A stretch of 64,000 nucleotides of DNA, taken from positions 143,608,508 to 143,672,507 of the forward strand of contig JALIGW010000003.1 in NCBI GenBank assembly GCA_023053685.1, given 5' to 3'. The stretch is from Diadophis punctatus similis (Eukaryota; Chordata; Lepidosauria; Squamata; Dipsadidae). Shown piece after piece: positions 47,011-58,461 of the stretch. How positions within the stretch are numbered: the first letter of the stretch is position 1; each line of letters opens with the position of its first letter. Both the position numbers and the translations under genes were made by a program. Under the pieces are notes generated by a model. It had not been told where the DNA came from, made no database searches, and worked only from the letters and a program-made list of their open reading frames with translations.

Positions 47011-47899
47011 GTTGACAAACATTTATTCTTCTATAAATAATTTTATAAATGCCTATCTTCTGCAGCTTTAATTACATTTTTACTAAATTAGAAAGCCTGT
47101 CATTATTTCTGGGATATTTAACAGTTAGCTCGCTAAACTATTTTTTAGTTATTATCCTATAATAAGGCATCCTCAGAACCAACCAACTCCCTCAGACACC
47201 TTTCGATTCTAATGTAACCCACAGCTAGTGGTGAACAGCAATTGGAAATTAGGTCCTCTTGCTGGTATATAAGCATACATAAACACACCCTTCATTACAA
47301 ACCAATTTCTCATTTCTCCACCAGACCTCTGGGGGAATCAGGAATAGATTGAACAGGAAAGTCTCACCCCACCCCAGCTAAAAACCAACAGAAAAAAAAC
47401 CAACAAAACTTTTGGGAGTCTAAATAATTGAGGAACTTGTTCAATAGACAGTTCCAAAAACATTACTCCTGCCAAACCTTGCTGAAAACCTTTCTTGACC
47501 TACTTAAACTATGTCAAATTCAATGATAGTAGCACCTCGGAATATTTAAAATATATCTATTTGATTAAAATCCATCCATCTACATAAGATGAAGGCTACT
47601 TGAAAACCACATGTGTTTTAAAATGCAAGAGTTCATTTGCTAAAGGATTATAGCTATCCTACACTTTTATTGTAAGCTGTACTGGCTGCCAGTATTTTGG
47701 GGTATATTACTTGGGGTCTAGGACAACTCACAGTGGCCAGGTGGGCATGGCTGGGTGGGCTTGGCTGGGTGGGTATGGCCGTGTGAGGACGACCAACTGG
47801 GTGGCAACTCGACATGGGGACAACTTGGTGCCAGGCTTGGGGAGAATGACCTCTCCTTTGGCTGTCCAGTTCCTTTGTGGATAAAAGTCCCCAAGCTCA
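47011..47899. other. Mostly unrecognised; short GT-rich tandem
   Basis: Three units of about 13-14 bp (ggtgggcatggct and variants) lie at 47740-47782. Similar 'gggtggcttggc' runs occur inside hAT elements of this window, so this may be a hAT remnant without visible ends. Confidence 0.45.
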
Positions 47900-47918
47900 G
47901 TGTGTGTGTGTGTTGATG

Positions 47919-47951
<33 letters not shown>

Positions 47952-47952
47952 A
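47900..47952. repeat. (GT)n microsatellite
   Basis: About 53 bp of GT with two small interruptions. Confidence 0.95.
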
Positions 47953-48793
47953 CAGCACGTCAAACCTTTTTTTTGATAGCCCCCCACTCACTTGAAGAGT
48001 CTGCTCCCCATTTATATTCAGGACAGCTCTTAAAATGCTGCTGTTCCACTGACTTACTGTGGAATGAAAACTGTTGTAATATCTAGATATGCTCTAAGAT
48101 GCGTTTTTATAAGAGGGTTTGTGTTAAATTGTAATCTTTCTCTGATGTACTTGATAATTGATCTACCGGTTTGATAATAATTGGTTGTTAGTCTACTAAT
48201 ATTGTTACATTTACAGAAGAGTTTGTAAATGTAAATACAGCCTAGCATGCATATCTACAATAATCTGAATAATAGGATTTAAACTCTCTGCTCTGAAAAA
48301 CAGACCATAGCTGTTTTATGGTAAATTTGCATGTATACTGGAATGAATAATATTTAATTAGGAAATGCATAATAAATAGTGAGAAATCACAAGCTTTGAG
48401 CCATTCACAATCTTACACATAATTTTTAGCTCAATCATTTTACATAGATGACAACTGAAGCATATGGATATAAATTCAATGTCCATAACCTCTGGGAAAA
48501 TAGTAAAAAGTTGTTTTCACTGAGGAAAATGGTTCCTAGATTTATCTCCTAAATTCTTTCCATGCGGCAAAGTCTATTTTATAAAATTATCTTTGCCAGT
48601 TTTACACTTGCTTGTATGGATACTTAGTCACCCTTGTCTCCCATTAAGCCATAATAGAAATATATTTTTGAGTTTTGCACTGCTCACTACTCTCTACACC
48701 TTGAAATTTGACCACTTTACTGCCCACAAGACATTAACAACTAACTCACTGAAACACCAAACTGGAATTGATTGCCTTGTTTTTTCCTTTTTA
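47953..48793. other. No recognisable feature
   Basis: AT-rich; no supported feature. Confidence 0.5.
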
Positions 48794-48844
48794 AAATAAT
48801 AATAATAATAATCTTTATTATTATTATTATTAATCTTTATTATA
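48794..48844. repeat. (AAT)n/(TTA)n inverted run
   Basis: AAT units are followed by TTA units, making a small self-complementary run at the L1 3' end. Confidence 0.85.
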
Positions 48845-50700
48845 AAACAAAAACAAACACAGGAATAACTAACCGCTTTTACAGCTTTTTCAAAGTATTT
48901 CCAAATCTATTTACAAAATACAATATTCTTATTTTTATTTTAACATTCATTAATATTTGTCTCAATATATCTTTAAAGGATTGAGTCTCCAAATATATTT
49001 TCCACATCTATTTCTTCCACTTTACTTACATATAAATCCCTTATTTATCATAGGAAAAGAGAGTAAGAACATTTACAGTTTCGTCATGGATAGTCCTCAT
49101 TTTATAACCAAATTTGAAGTTTTTTATTGTATTTTAACCACATATACCATTTGCTCCATGCTTCATAAAATTCTGTATCTTCTTTTTCATGTATCTCCAT
49201 AGTTAATTTGCACATCTCAGAACATTCTAATATTTTTCTAACCACCATAGAGGATGTAGGAATGGTATCGGTTTTCCAACTCTGTGCATATGCAATCCTA
49301 GCCGCTGTGGTTATAACGGTCCTCTTTTTTAAACTTTCCTCTAAAAATTCCCAGCAAGAACAATTCCGGCTTCAAATCAATTGTCTGTTGTGTAATTTCT
49401 TCCAACCAGTTCCTTATTTTGTTCCAAAATGCTTTAATTTTAGGGCATGTCCACCAGAGATGATAATAGGTCCCTGGCTCCTTCTTATACTTCCAACATT
49501 TCGAAGACACTGTCGGAAACATCTTTGCCAATCGTGCCGGGGGCAGGTGCCAGCAATAAAACATTTTATAGATATTTTCCTTATATGATTCTGCTAAGGT
49601 CAATTTATAGTTTACCTCCCAAATTTTATCCCATTCTGCCAAATTGATTGCATACCCAAAATTTTGTGCCCATGCGATCATTGTATCCTTGACCACTTCT
49701 TCCTCTAATTTGAATTGTAATTGAAAATTATATAGTTTTGAAATCATTTTTTCTTCACGGCCAAATAAAATTTTATCTAATCCTTGTTCATTTTGGAATC
49801 CGAATTGTATTGCATCTTTCTTATACTGTGATTGTATTTGTAGTTATTGCCACAAATTAAATTCTTCCTTAATTTTATTGGCGCTATTTGAAATAAAAAC
49901 AATATCTTAGGTAGGATGTTCATTTTGATAACTGCTATTTTACCCAATAATGATAGTTGTAGTTTTGCCCAAATCTCCAATTCTTTATGTATCTTCTGAG
50001 TCAATTTAGTATAATTATCCTTTTTTATCAAGCTACATTTTGCAGTTAACCATAGGCCTAAATATTTCACTTTTTTAACAGTTTTGATATCCAATGCTGT
50101 TTCCAAGTTCCTGTTTTGTTGTTCCGTTAAGTTTTTTGTTATTATTTTTGTTTTTTCTTTATTTTTAGTGCTGCCACTTTTCCAAATTTCTCGATCTTAC
50201 TAATTAAAATTGGTCCTGTCTCCAGGGGATCTTCCAAGATATATGCCATATCATGGGCAAAAGCCTGCACTTTATATTCCTCCTTCCTTATTTTTAATCC
50301 TTTTATGTCTTGATTGTATCTTATTGATCTTAACAGTGTTTTTAATGCTAGTATAAATAAGAGTTGGGATAGGGGGGCATCCTTGGCATACCCCTTTCAT
50401 TATATTTATCTTTTCTGTCAAGTCCTTATTTACTAAAATTTTGGCAGATTGATTCGTATATATTGCTTTAATTAAACTAGAGAATCTTCCTCTGAATTCC
50501 ATCTTTTCTAATTGCATTATCAAGAATTGCCAATCCAAATTATCGAATGCTTTTTGAGCATCGATAAATATTAATGCCAATTGTTTTTCTATATGTAGGT
50601 CATAGTATTCCAGAGTATTCAATATGATTCTAGTGTTATTCCTAATCTGTCTATTTGGCAAGAATTCGTTCTGGTCCGAGTGAATTAATTGATTTATTTT
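48794..50700 (-). pseudogene. L1 LINE, broken ORF2 and 3' region
   Basis: Three minus-strand blocks are in the order of an L1 ORF2. The palm of the reverse transcriptase is at 50661-50240 (PNRQIRNNTRIILNTLEYY, then LIFIDAQKAFDNLDW, then KGVCQGCPP). The thumb-like region is at 50106-49830 (KVKYLGLWLTAKC, then ELEIWAKLQLSLLGKIAVIK). The zinc-knuckle-like C-terminus is at 49747-49298 (KMFYCWHLPPARLAKMFP, then CWKYKKEPGTYYHLWWTC). At 50262 the catalytic F-A-D-D reads F-A-H-D. Frameshifts separate the blocks, so the copy is dead. The 3' region ends in an (AAT)n/(TTA)n run at 48794-48844. It is 5'-truncated near 50700. Confidence 0.88.
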
Positions 50701-51312
50701 TTTAGCCTTTCAGCAATAATTGTCACAAATATGTTATAATCTGTATTATAATGCTTAAATACATTACATACTGTACATTGAATCTATCTCATGAATGGGA
50801 GGCCAGCACCTATAAATGTTCCGCTGCTTTTACCATTAGGAAATTATTCTCTCATTTAGATAGAATCTTCTTTCTTGTATTTTATGTCCTGCGCAAGAGT
50901 TGACCCTTTCAGTATTTTTAATGCTAGCACATTTCCAAACTGCTAGGGGTTAAATTCTCCAATCTCTCAAAAATGATTTTGCAAGGGAACTATAATTGTT
51001 TTTCACTTCGGTCAAATTGGAAACAATGAGAATAAGTACAGAAAAGTATTGTTCCTTCCTAGTGCCATAGATTCTGTATCCCTCAACCACAAAGTGCATA
51101 AAGGGAAATAAAAATAAAGAATGAGCACAGATTGATCCCTAATGAACAAAGGAGTTAAATCTACAAAATATTGCCAATTTCACTCCATCTTGCTTTTCCA
51201 GAAGAGTTAGGGATTTGGAACAAAGGCAAGGCTATAAGATCCCTCCAGTGAATTTGTCCTCAATCCTACAGAATTCTGGCATTCCTAACTGAAAACCATA
51301 TTCAGAACAGTC
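50701..51312. other. No recognisable feature
   Basis: No supported feature. Confidence 0.5.
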
Positions 51313-51585
51313 TGTAGAGATTCTCAATCATCCAGGTCATGGTTCTCCCAAAGGTGCTTTTTCAGGAGGCAACTGGACTTTCTTGTTTTTTCTTTGAAAA
51401 TATTTCGCTTCCCATCCAAGAAGCCTCTTCAGCTCTGACAGGATAGTGGGGAATGGAAGGATTTAGATTCCTTGCAGACAACTGGTCTTCAAAGAAAAAA
51501 CAAGAAAGTCCAGTTGCCTCCTGAAAAAGCACCTTTGAGACAACCATGACCTGGATGACTGAGAATCTCTACAGACTTTTAGCTA
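51313..51585. repeat. Inverted Penelope-like repeat with hammerhead-like core
   Basis: The arms 'agattctcaatcatccaggt' and 'acctggatgactgagaatct' are inverted around a centre. On the minus strand the centre reads CTGAAGA (51432-51426), G, GCTTCT-TGGATG-GGAAGC, GAAA. One stem pair is G-U. The segment 51432-51487 is the reverse of the segment just before the core in the next copy. Confidence 0.6.
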
Positions 51586-51599
51586 GACAATTTGGGATG

Positions 51600-51880
51600 A
51601 ACACCCTTTGAATAGAGTAGGAATGGATTTGCAGAGAGAAAATTACAGACGACAGGAACCAGGAGCATTACTCAGGTGACCCTGAGGACACAGGTAAACC
51701 TCCAAGTGCTTCAACAACCTTCTAAAAGGATGCAAATGACCAGCTGTCTGCAAGGAATATAAATCCTTCCATTGCCCACTATCCTGTCAGAGCTGAAGAA
51801 GCTTGTTAGATGGGAAGCAAAACATCTTCAAAGAAAAAACAAGAAAGTCCAGTTGCCTCCTGAAAAAGTGCCTTTGGAAC
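51600..51880 (+). repeat. Penelope-like repeat with hammerhead-like core
   Basis: The core CTGAAGA (51793-51799) is followed by AGCTTGTTAGATGGGAAGC and AAAA. The distal part matches the common 'agaaagtccagttgcctcct' arm. About 190 bp upstream of the core are shared in part with the copy at 51313. Confidence 0.55.
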
Positions 51881-52664
51881 ATAATCAGAACATTTTTTAA
51901 ATTACATCTGAGTTGGAAATAAACTGGTGTAGCAGGTAAAAGCAGGGGAATAGTGTAAACAAGATTATAGAGCTGATACAGAATGGCACGAAAACCTCTT
52001 GTGGAAACAATCTTAAATCTTTCTCAAGAGACTGATCTTATCCAGGAGACTTCAATTCCTACAACATCCCAATCCTAGTCCAATCCTATCTAATTCTAAT
52101 CCAGTCTAGAAATTGATCTAATTAATCCAAACCAATCTGAATCAAGGCCTAGTGTGAAGGTCTACAGAGCAAGAGGGTAAATGTGTGTTTATTTCAAAAG
52201 GAAGAGAAATTGGAAAGGTAAGAAAACTGGAAAATGATTTTCTCAAATTTCCTTCAGTTTTTGCAACACTACTTATTAGACCACTTCTGGCATATGGATC
52301 TACAACTTTTTACTGAACTGTTTGAAAGAAAAGTTGAGAGCTGACCAACACCGCCACAGTAAATGGATCTGAAAGAAAAAAGTAAAATTGATTTGATTTG
52401 ATTTAAATTAAATTTAAAAGCGCCCATCTACTCCATGCAGTATTGTTTTGATTATGATTATGAAGCTGCAGATTTGCTAGTGTGGCCATAACTGTTTGCC
52501 CCAGCAGATGGCAGCATTGATATAGTATATTTCAGACTAAAAAATTCCCTCCTAAGAAATGGCTTTCCCTTTTACACTGATTCTGCTCTTTGCTAACTAC
52601 GGGTATGATGTTATGCACTGGTAATTTTAGGTCTTTAGTGTGATATAAAACCATTCCTATATTA
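51881..52664. other. No recognisable feature
   Basis: No supported feature. Confidence 0.5.
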
Positions 52665-52672
52665 AGCCATAT

Positions 52673-52839
52673 TAGCGGTGGGTTGCTCCCAGTTCAGCCC
52701 GGTTCTATGAACCGGTAGCACCGGCGGCGGGAGGCTTCGCCCACCTGCCCGGGACGCTTCTGCACATGTGCAGAAGCTTCACGTGCACGTGTGAGCGTGC
52801 GCATGAACTGGTAGCAACAGGTTTTAGAACCCACTACTG
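52673..52839. mobile_element. Short hAT miniature element (MITE-A)
   Basis: The 167-bp element starts TAGCGGTGGGTTGCTCCC and ends TAGAACCCACTACTG. The 8-mers agccatat (52665-52672) and ggccatat (52840-52847) flank it with one mismatch. Inside is cttctgcacatgtgcagaag, a palindrome. Confidence 0.85.
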
Positions 52840-52847
52840 GGCCATAT

Positions 52848-53268
52848 GTATGCATATCTGCAAGGATATCAATAAGGATTGAGTGCAGTAAGAATATGAA
52901 ACTATAAGAAAAATATGATATATGTAGTTGTATAGTTATATACAAGTAAAAAGATAACGTCAAGACGCTTACCGTAGAAGTACCCAAGAGGTTTATATGT
53001 ATATATGTACACGTATGTACATATATTGTTTTGTTTATTGTTTGTCTGTCTTTTTTAATGTTTATATTTAAATAAGAATATGAAAATAATCTAAGCTATC
53101 ACAATCCTTTTTTACTTTGGTGAAACATCATTGGACAGAAAAATGACCTCTGGAGGAAGGGCTAATAGTCAAAGTCTTCCAATCAAGTTTGTATTCTCCC
53201 AGGTCTCTTTTTTATTTTTCATTAATTTATATGCCCTTTATAAATTATATAAATAAATTATATAAATT
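52848..53268. other. No recognisable feature
   Basis: AT-rich; no supported feature. Confidence 0.5.
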
Positions 53269-53653
53269 ATTTATGACCACAATTGAGCCCAAAGGTTCTG
53301 TTACTGAGATGTTTGTTACCTGGGTTTTTCCCTATTTTATGACCTTTCCTGCCAAATTTGTCAAGATATTTTCTACAATTGTTCAGTTAGTAAGACAGTG
53401 ATTAAGTGATTCTGGCTTCCTCATTGACTTTGCTTGTCAGAAGGTCACAAAAGGTCATTACATGACCCGGGTACACTTCAACTGTCGTAAATATGAGTCA
53501 GTTGCCAAGTTGCTGAATTTTGATCATGTGACAACAGAGATGCTGCTGCAATGGTCATAAAATGATGAAAAATGATCGTAAGTCACTATTTTCAATGCCA
53601 TTGTAACTTTGAACAGTCACTAAATAAACTGTTGTTAAGTCTAGGGCTACCTG
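53269..53653. mobile_element. TIR-T element, one end eroded
   Basis: Related to the element at 18500-18898 in reverse orientation: 'accacaattgagcccaaagg' on the left and 'atcgtaagtcactattttca' with 'gttaagtctagggctacctg' on the right. The left terminus is missing. Confidence 0.65.
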
Positions 53654-53724
53654 TACTGTAATGTTTGTTTTAGCTTATGAGTTTTCTTCCAAATGGAATG
53701 AAATCCCTTTCAAAAGGCCTGCTG

Positions 53725-53792
53725 GCATTCCAGGAGTCCCCAGGGAGTAGGGCGGCATATAAGAACACTAACTAAAATAAATAAATAAATTT
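53725..53792 (+). mobile_element. LINE-B 3' end fragment
   Basis: 'agggagtagggcggcatata' followed by a short (AATA)n is the extreme LINE-B 3' end. Confidence 0.65.
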
Positions 53793-53911
53793 ATCTTCTA
53801 AGTTATTTGTAAGAAGGTGGGAAAAAAACAGTATATTTGAAAGAATTGCTCCTAGCTTCTGCCAAAGATTGGACTGTGTATAATACATGATTAAATTACT
53901 TCACTCCTCAC

Positions 53912-54187
53912 CAGTGGTGGGTTCCTACCGGTGCGGTCCACTCTGTCATTCCGGTAGCGGCCTGCCAATTGCCCAATTTGTGCACGACGGCTCCAGTGCC
54001 ATCTTCGCCGGTCCGTCGCGCGACGCCATCTCTTTTTTTCAAATTTCTGGCCTTTTTTTGCTTCCTGCATATGCACAGAAGCAAAATCGCATGATGGGAC
54101 GCGTGCCCATAGTGAGTGTGCGTGTGCACGAAATGTGATGATGCGCGCGCAGCGCACCGGTAGGCAGGTAAGAGAAACCCGTCCCTG
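53912..54187. mobile_element. hAT miniature element (MITE-A, CAGTGG type)
   Basis: The 276-bp element starts CAGTGGTGGGTTCCTACCGG and ends AGAAACCCGTCCCTG. A perfect 8-bp duplication, ctcctcac, flanks it (53904-53911 and 54188-54195). It is a shortened relative of 34330 with one of the internal palindromes (54055-54087). CAG|GTAAGAG is inside the right end. Confidence 0.9.
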
Positions 54188-54195
54188 CTCCTCAC

Positions 54196-54606
54196 GTGTG
54201 AAATATCACACAGGAAACAAAAGCTAGCATCTTTACTGTTTCAGCTTTTCATTAAAGATAATAATGATATGCAGAATTCACTTGTTTTAACCTCCCATGG
54301 ACTGGAAAAGCAGCAAAAAGAATCACATTTGAAAATGGGAGGTGACATGCAAAAAGAAAATTATAATCCACTCTGGAGCAATCACGAGCTAATCTATTGA
54401 AGTTTGGTTATACTCGCCTTATGTGATCTTCAGTCTCCCCTACTCGTACTAAAACAAATCCCAGCATGTAGCAAACATAGCAGCAAAACTGAGCCCAAGA
54501 CTGAACCCATATGGTCTCAACCTCCTTTCCAGATCCTCCATACTCTTGAGCCATCTCCTGCCTTGAAGTAGCAATTTGGTATTGCTGCTGCAATTGCTAC
54601 TTTCCC
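54196..54606. other. No recognisable feature
   Basis: No supported feature. Confidence 0.5.
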
Positions 54607-54810
54607 AGGGATGCCTTTAGTGTGATGGTTAAGGGCTAGAAACAGGAAACATTGAGTTCTAATCTTACCATGAACATAAAGCCAACAAGGTGACCTTGGG
54701 CCAGTCAGTTTCTCTCACCCTAGGAAGGAGGCAATGGCAAACCACGTCTGAATTGTCAAGAAACTTCAAGGACTAGTCCAAGCAGGGCTAGCCAAAGTTA
54801 ACTCTAAGCC
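54607..54810 (+). mobile_element. tRNA-derived SINE (BovB-mobilised type)
   Basis: 'ctttagtgtgatggttaagg' is the head, 'gttctaatcttacc' the degraded B box and 'gtgaccttgggccagtcagt' plus 'ggaggcaatggcaaaccacg' the body. The expected BovB-type tail is decayed. Confidence 0.7.
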
Positions 54811-55017
54811 ACAAATAAACAAACAAACATTCCTCTGCTCACAGACAATACCTAAAAATAATCTCTCTTGAGAAAACTAGAAAGGATGGTATAAGATTCC
54901 GGGCAGATTATAAAAAATGGTAGGCCTACTACAAATACAGAAAAAAGTCTCCTGCAAAGGATTTACTAAATTGCATAAAAGCACAGAATCTGCTGAGTAT
55001 GAATATCAGAGACAATT

Positions 55018-55075
55018 TATTTATTTATTCGAAGTTCTTCTATGCCACCCTACTCCCTCAGGACTCAATACCCAT
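55018..55075 (-). mobile_element. LINE-B 3' end fragment
   Basis: A (TTTA)n run followed by 'tatgccaccctactccctca' is the LINE-B tail in reverse. Confidence 0.6.
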
Positions 55076-55767
55076 GAAGTAACAAGAAAGCAACTATACT
55101 CAGTGCAATTCTTAGTATGCTTGCCCTATTATTATTTTTAAGAGTTTTGGAATGGATGTTATCTCTGTGCCTATTTATTACCTTGAAAATCCCACCTGCT
55201 GCAAATTCTGAATAGGAACAGAGCTATGAAATCACACTCTTGCCAGCCTCAAATCCACCAACTTGGGTTTTAAAAAGAGAACACTTTTTTAATTAACTAG
55301 CAAAAGGGAAGGGTTTATGGACATCTGCTTGTTGTATCTGTGCCAACTTCCATGTGCTTCTACTTGAGATGGAGAATTTTGTGTATGTCTTGTCTGGGAA
55401 GTAGCTGCCAATCTTGTGAATGCCAGGTGGTGGCACAGCAACAAACAACTCAAAACACACAACGCAATCACAATTTACACTTCATTTCAAATAAGATATC
55501 AAAGCAGACAATCATATGTTCAGATACCAACATGTTGACTGGCGTAAAACTGCTTTGTTTTTGCTGCCTTCGTTGCAGAATGTGGCAGCCAGTGCTTGCA
55601 ATATATACACCAACAACAAAGACCATCAAAATGGTGTAAACAGAGCCTGTATCTTCTGTGAATTGCCATTGCCATTTTCTGAAGGACGAATATACATGTA
55701 AATATATGAGACTGATATGAAGTTAAGGGAGCATTTGGTTTTGGATTTTTGGGGGGAGAGGGGAGAG
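55076..55767. other. No recognisable feature
   Basis: A 99-codon open frame at 55340 shows no motif. No repeat end is recognised. Confidence 0.5.
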
Positions 55768-55836
55768 GGTTAACTGGCTGAGGGATTCTGGGAATTGAAG
55801 TCCACACATCTTAAAGTTGCCAAGGTTGGGAAACTC
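55768..55836. mobile_element. Half of a palindromic hAT miniature
   Basis: 'gattctgggaattgaagtcc' then 'catcttaaagttgccaaggt' is the right arm of the element at 2556-2675. The other arm is absent. Confidence 0.65.
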
Positions 55837-56305
55837 TATATGCATTGTATTTCGTGACTCAAGATAGAAGGCTTGTATCTTTCATAGTTGAAAAAAATGT
55901 GATGCTGATTATTTATTTATTTGGTAATTGTGTTAGAGGATGATCAAGCAAAGCTCTGGGACCTCCAGTTGTTCATTTCTGTAGCAACCAGTGAATTCAA
56001 CCTGAAATCATGTAATGCATGTGAGGGACAAGGAGACAGAAAAAAATGAATCATTTAAGAAGGAATTATGGATTCTGAGTTTTGAATCAGAACTCCAAAG
56101 AGGAAGCCTAAATCTCTTAGCTAGATGCTTGTAAGCTTTTTCATAAGAAACAAGATTTTGCAAAAAGAAAAAGAAAAATAAATTTAATGTGATAATAAAC
56201 ATAGCATTTCAAGTTAGGATGAAAAATAGTGAAAAAGGTAAGAAAAAGTGCTATATCTTCCTTTGTAACGATATTTTTTTTATTTCTTCCTTAATGTACA
56301 ATACA
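55837..56305. other. No recognisable feature
   Basis: No supported feature. Confidence 0.5.
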
Positions 56306-56385
56306 AGATGTCCTCCGTTTAGCAAAGGACCAGCAACTGGTCCTCGCTGGTTGACAATTGGGGTCATTGACTCCATCACTAAGTG

Positions 56386-56535
56386 AAACTGCTGTGGCCT
56401 AGAGGTGGAGCTCTTGCCTCAGGAGGTTGTGAGTTCGATCCTAGGTAGAGGCAGATGTAGAGTCTCCTGCTTGGGTAGGGGGTTGGACTAGAAGATGACC
56501 TTTAAGGTCCCATCCAACTCTGTTAATCTGTTAAA
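56386..56535 (+). mobile_element. tRNA-derived SINE with CR1-type tail
   Basis: The head 'ctgtggcctagaggtggagc' and B box gttcgatcc (56433-56441) are followed by a tail 'ggttggactagaagatgacc' and 'aaggtcccatccaactctgt', the plus-strand form of the CR1 3' end. This makes it a CR1-mobilised SINE. Confidence 0.82.
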
Positions 56536-56854
56536 TCACGTGACCACAGCCAGCTTTAAGACCTTATTTCCCATCCGATTATTCAGCAAGCGATTGCAGG
56601 TCATTAAGTGAGACATTATGTGACCATGATTTTGTGATTTTACTGCCAGCTTCTCCGTTGACTCTACTGGTTCAAAACTGGTTCTGAAACACGCAAATGA
56701 AAATCATGTGAATGTAGGGCGCAGTAGGGCGCTGTGGTAATTGTAAATTCCTGCTGGTTATGAAGCATCTGAATGTCGTTCACATGACCGTGGGGAGACT
56801 GCAACAGTCGTAAGTATGAGGACTGGGCACAGTCTGGCCATAGGACTGTCTCAA

Positions 56855-57105
56855 AGAGCCAGTTTCGTCTAGTGGTTAGGATGCTGACCTAGGAACCATG
56901 AAACCATGAATTTAAGCTAGTCCTGCCTTAGGCATGAAAAACCAGATGGGTGACTTTGAGCCAGTCATTCTTTCAAGTCAGTCCACCTCACAGGGTTGTT
57001 GTTGTGGGGAAAATAGAAGGAAGAAGGAGTATTAAGCATTTTCTCTGCCTTGAGGGGCATTATAAACAATAATAAAGGTGGGATAAAGATCAAATAAATA
57101 AATAA
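56855..57105 (+). mobile_element. tRNA-derived SINE with LINE-B-like tail
   Basis: The head 'cagtttcgtctagtggttag' and body 'gtgactttgagccagtcatt' are followed by a 3' part ending aaggtgggataaag and (AAAT)n, similar in style to the LINE-B end. Confidence 0.72.
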
Positions 57106-57178
57106 ACTTTTTTTTTCATGCCCGCGTAACTTCGAACAGTCATTAAACAGGGCAGTTGTTAAGCGAGATCTACCTGCA

Positions 57179-58292
57179 TAACATAGTTGAAAACTTCCCC
57201 AACTAAGCCAAAATGTAAGTGGTAGAAACTTTTCAAGACTGTTAGCTTCTTTCCCAAATTAATATTTTAAAACTCCCGATCTATCCTGGATAATGTGTAA
57301 TCCGGAATTACAACCTTGATTAAAAGGTTTCACCACTATTGAGTGGCTGAATGCTTTCGTTCTCACTTTTTTCATCAACTTAAATTCTTGCCAAACACCC
57401 GGTGTTTTGAAATGAATAATTTATACTCGGCTCATTTATATAATGTTAGAGGGGCTCCAGATAATATTGCCTTTCCTTTGTAATCCTCCTGTGTTTTCTT
57501 GCTGCTTTTTTTTTTCCTTAGCAGAAAATGTATAGACTCAATTAAGGAGATAAAAAAAACCAGAAACTGGTGTTAGGAAGTATCATAATTCCATCAGTCA
57601 TAAAAAATAGGGTGCCAGGCCCATCATACTCCGGCAACTTTTCAAAGCATTAGGGAACATGTCATAATATCAGATGATATATATGTGTGGACTTTTTTTT
57701 CTTTCCAAAAACTAACTGAAGAGAAATGGAAAAGGTATTGTTGTCATGGCAACTGACCAAACATTCCTGATTTTAGTTGAATGAAGCAGTTTGAGGCTCA
57801 TTTTTCTGGCAGAAATCATAGCCTTTTATAAAAGCCTTTTGTCGGTGATATGGTCCTCTGATCCCATAGGAAGAATGGGATATCTGTTGGGCAGATATAC
57901 TGTATTTTAGAAAATTAAAAAAACATGCTTCTCACATATGATGTTGTGCTAGGTTCTTAATCTTAGGTTTAAATCTTAAACCTAGATTTAAGGTTCTCCT
58001 TAAATCAGCAAATGAGCGTGTGACACAATGGTGGGACAGTGGCCATACTGGCATGTACACATATATGTATCGCAAATCACATGTATCCATATGTGTGTGA
58101 ACATGGAGAGATTGTATTGGCACTTTCCTCCAAGTTGGTGTGCCAGTTTTTAACCCATCCTATGTTTGGAGAACACTTTGTGACTGTTTACTAATGTGGG
58201 GTTTTAAGACTTTTTAAAGCCATGAAACTTGATCGTCTTTTCTTTCTTAAAAAAGAAAAATCTGATCAGGAAGTAAAACTCCAGTACTCAAG
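57179..58292. other. No recognisable feature
   Basis: A short palindrome (ttaggtttaaatcttaaacc) lies near 57962. Otherwise nothing is supported. Confidence 0.5.
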
Positions 58293-58420
58293 AGAGCCGG
58301 TTTGGTCAAGTGGTTGAGGCACTAGGACAGAAAGCAGGGGACCATGAATTCAAGTCCTGCCTTGGCCATGAAAGCAAGCTGGGTGACCTTGGAACAGTCA
58401 CTCTCTCAGCTCAACTCAGT
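58293..58420 (+). mobile_element. tRNA-derived SINE, 5' part
   Basis: 'gagccggtttggtcaagtgg' is the head, 'attcaagtcctgcc' the B-box region and 'gggtgaccttggaacagtca' the body. It is truncated before its tail. Confidence 0.72.
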
Positions 58421-58424
58421 GTTC

Positions 58425-58461
58425 TTCTTCAGGAGGCAACTGGATTTTCTTGTTTTTATAA
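58425..58461. repeat. Penelope-like repeat arm fragment
   Basis: 'tcttcaggaggcaactggat' followed by ttcttgttttt matches the arms at 38790 and 51313. Only about 37 bp remain before the pentanucleotide array. Confidence 0.5.

Larger units (their letters stand above)
56306..57178. mobile_element. TIR-T element with two SINE insertions
   Basis: Parts outside the SINEs read as a TIR-T element: 'gatgtcctccgtttagcaaa' at the left, 'gtcattaagtgagacattat' and 'caacagtcgtaagtatgagg' in the middle, and 'cttcgaacagtcattaaaca' with 'gttaagcgagatctacctgc' at the right. SINEs occupy 56386-56535 and 56855-57105. Ends are approximate. Confidence 0.6.

Noticed and set aside
47718..47991. Threonine/histidine-rich minus-strand frames
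   Set aside because: They arise from the (GT)n microsatellite at 47900-47952.
49208..49588. 126-codon plus-strand frame
   Set aside because: It is antisense to the L1 ORF2 C-terminus, whose minus-strand motifs are clear.
57945..57995. Small palindrome resembling a regulatory hairpin
   Set aside because: AT-rich palindromes of this size are expected by chance in 64 kb, and no second copy is seen.
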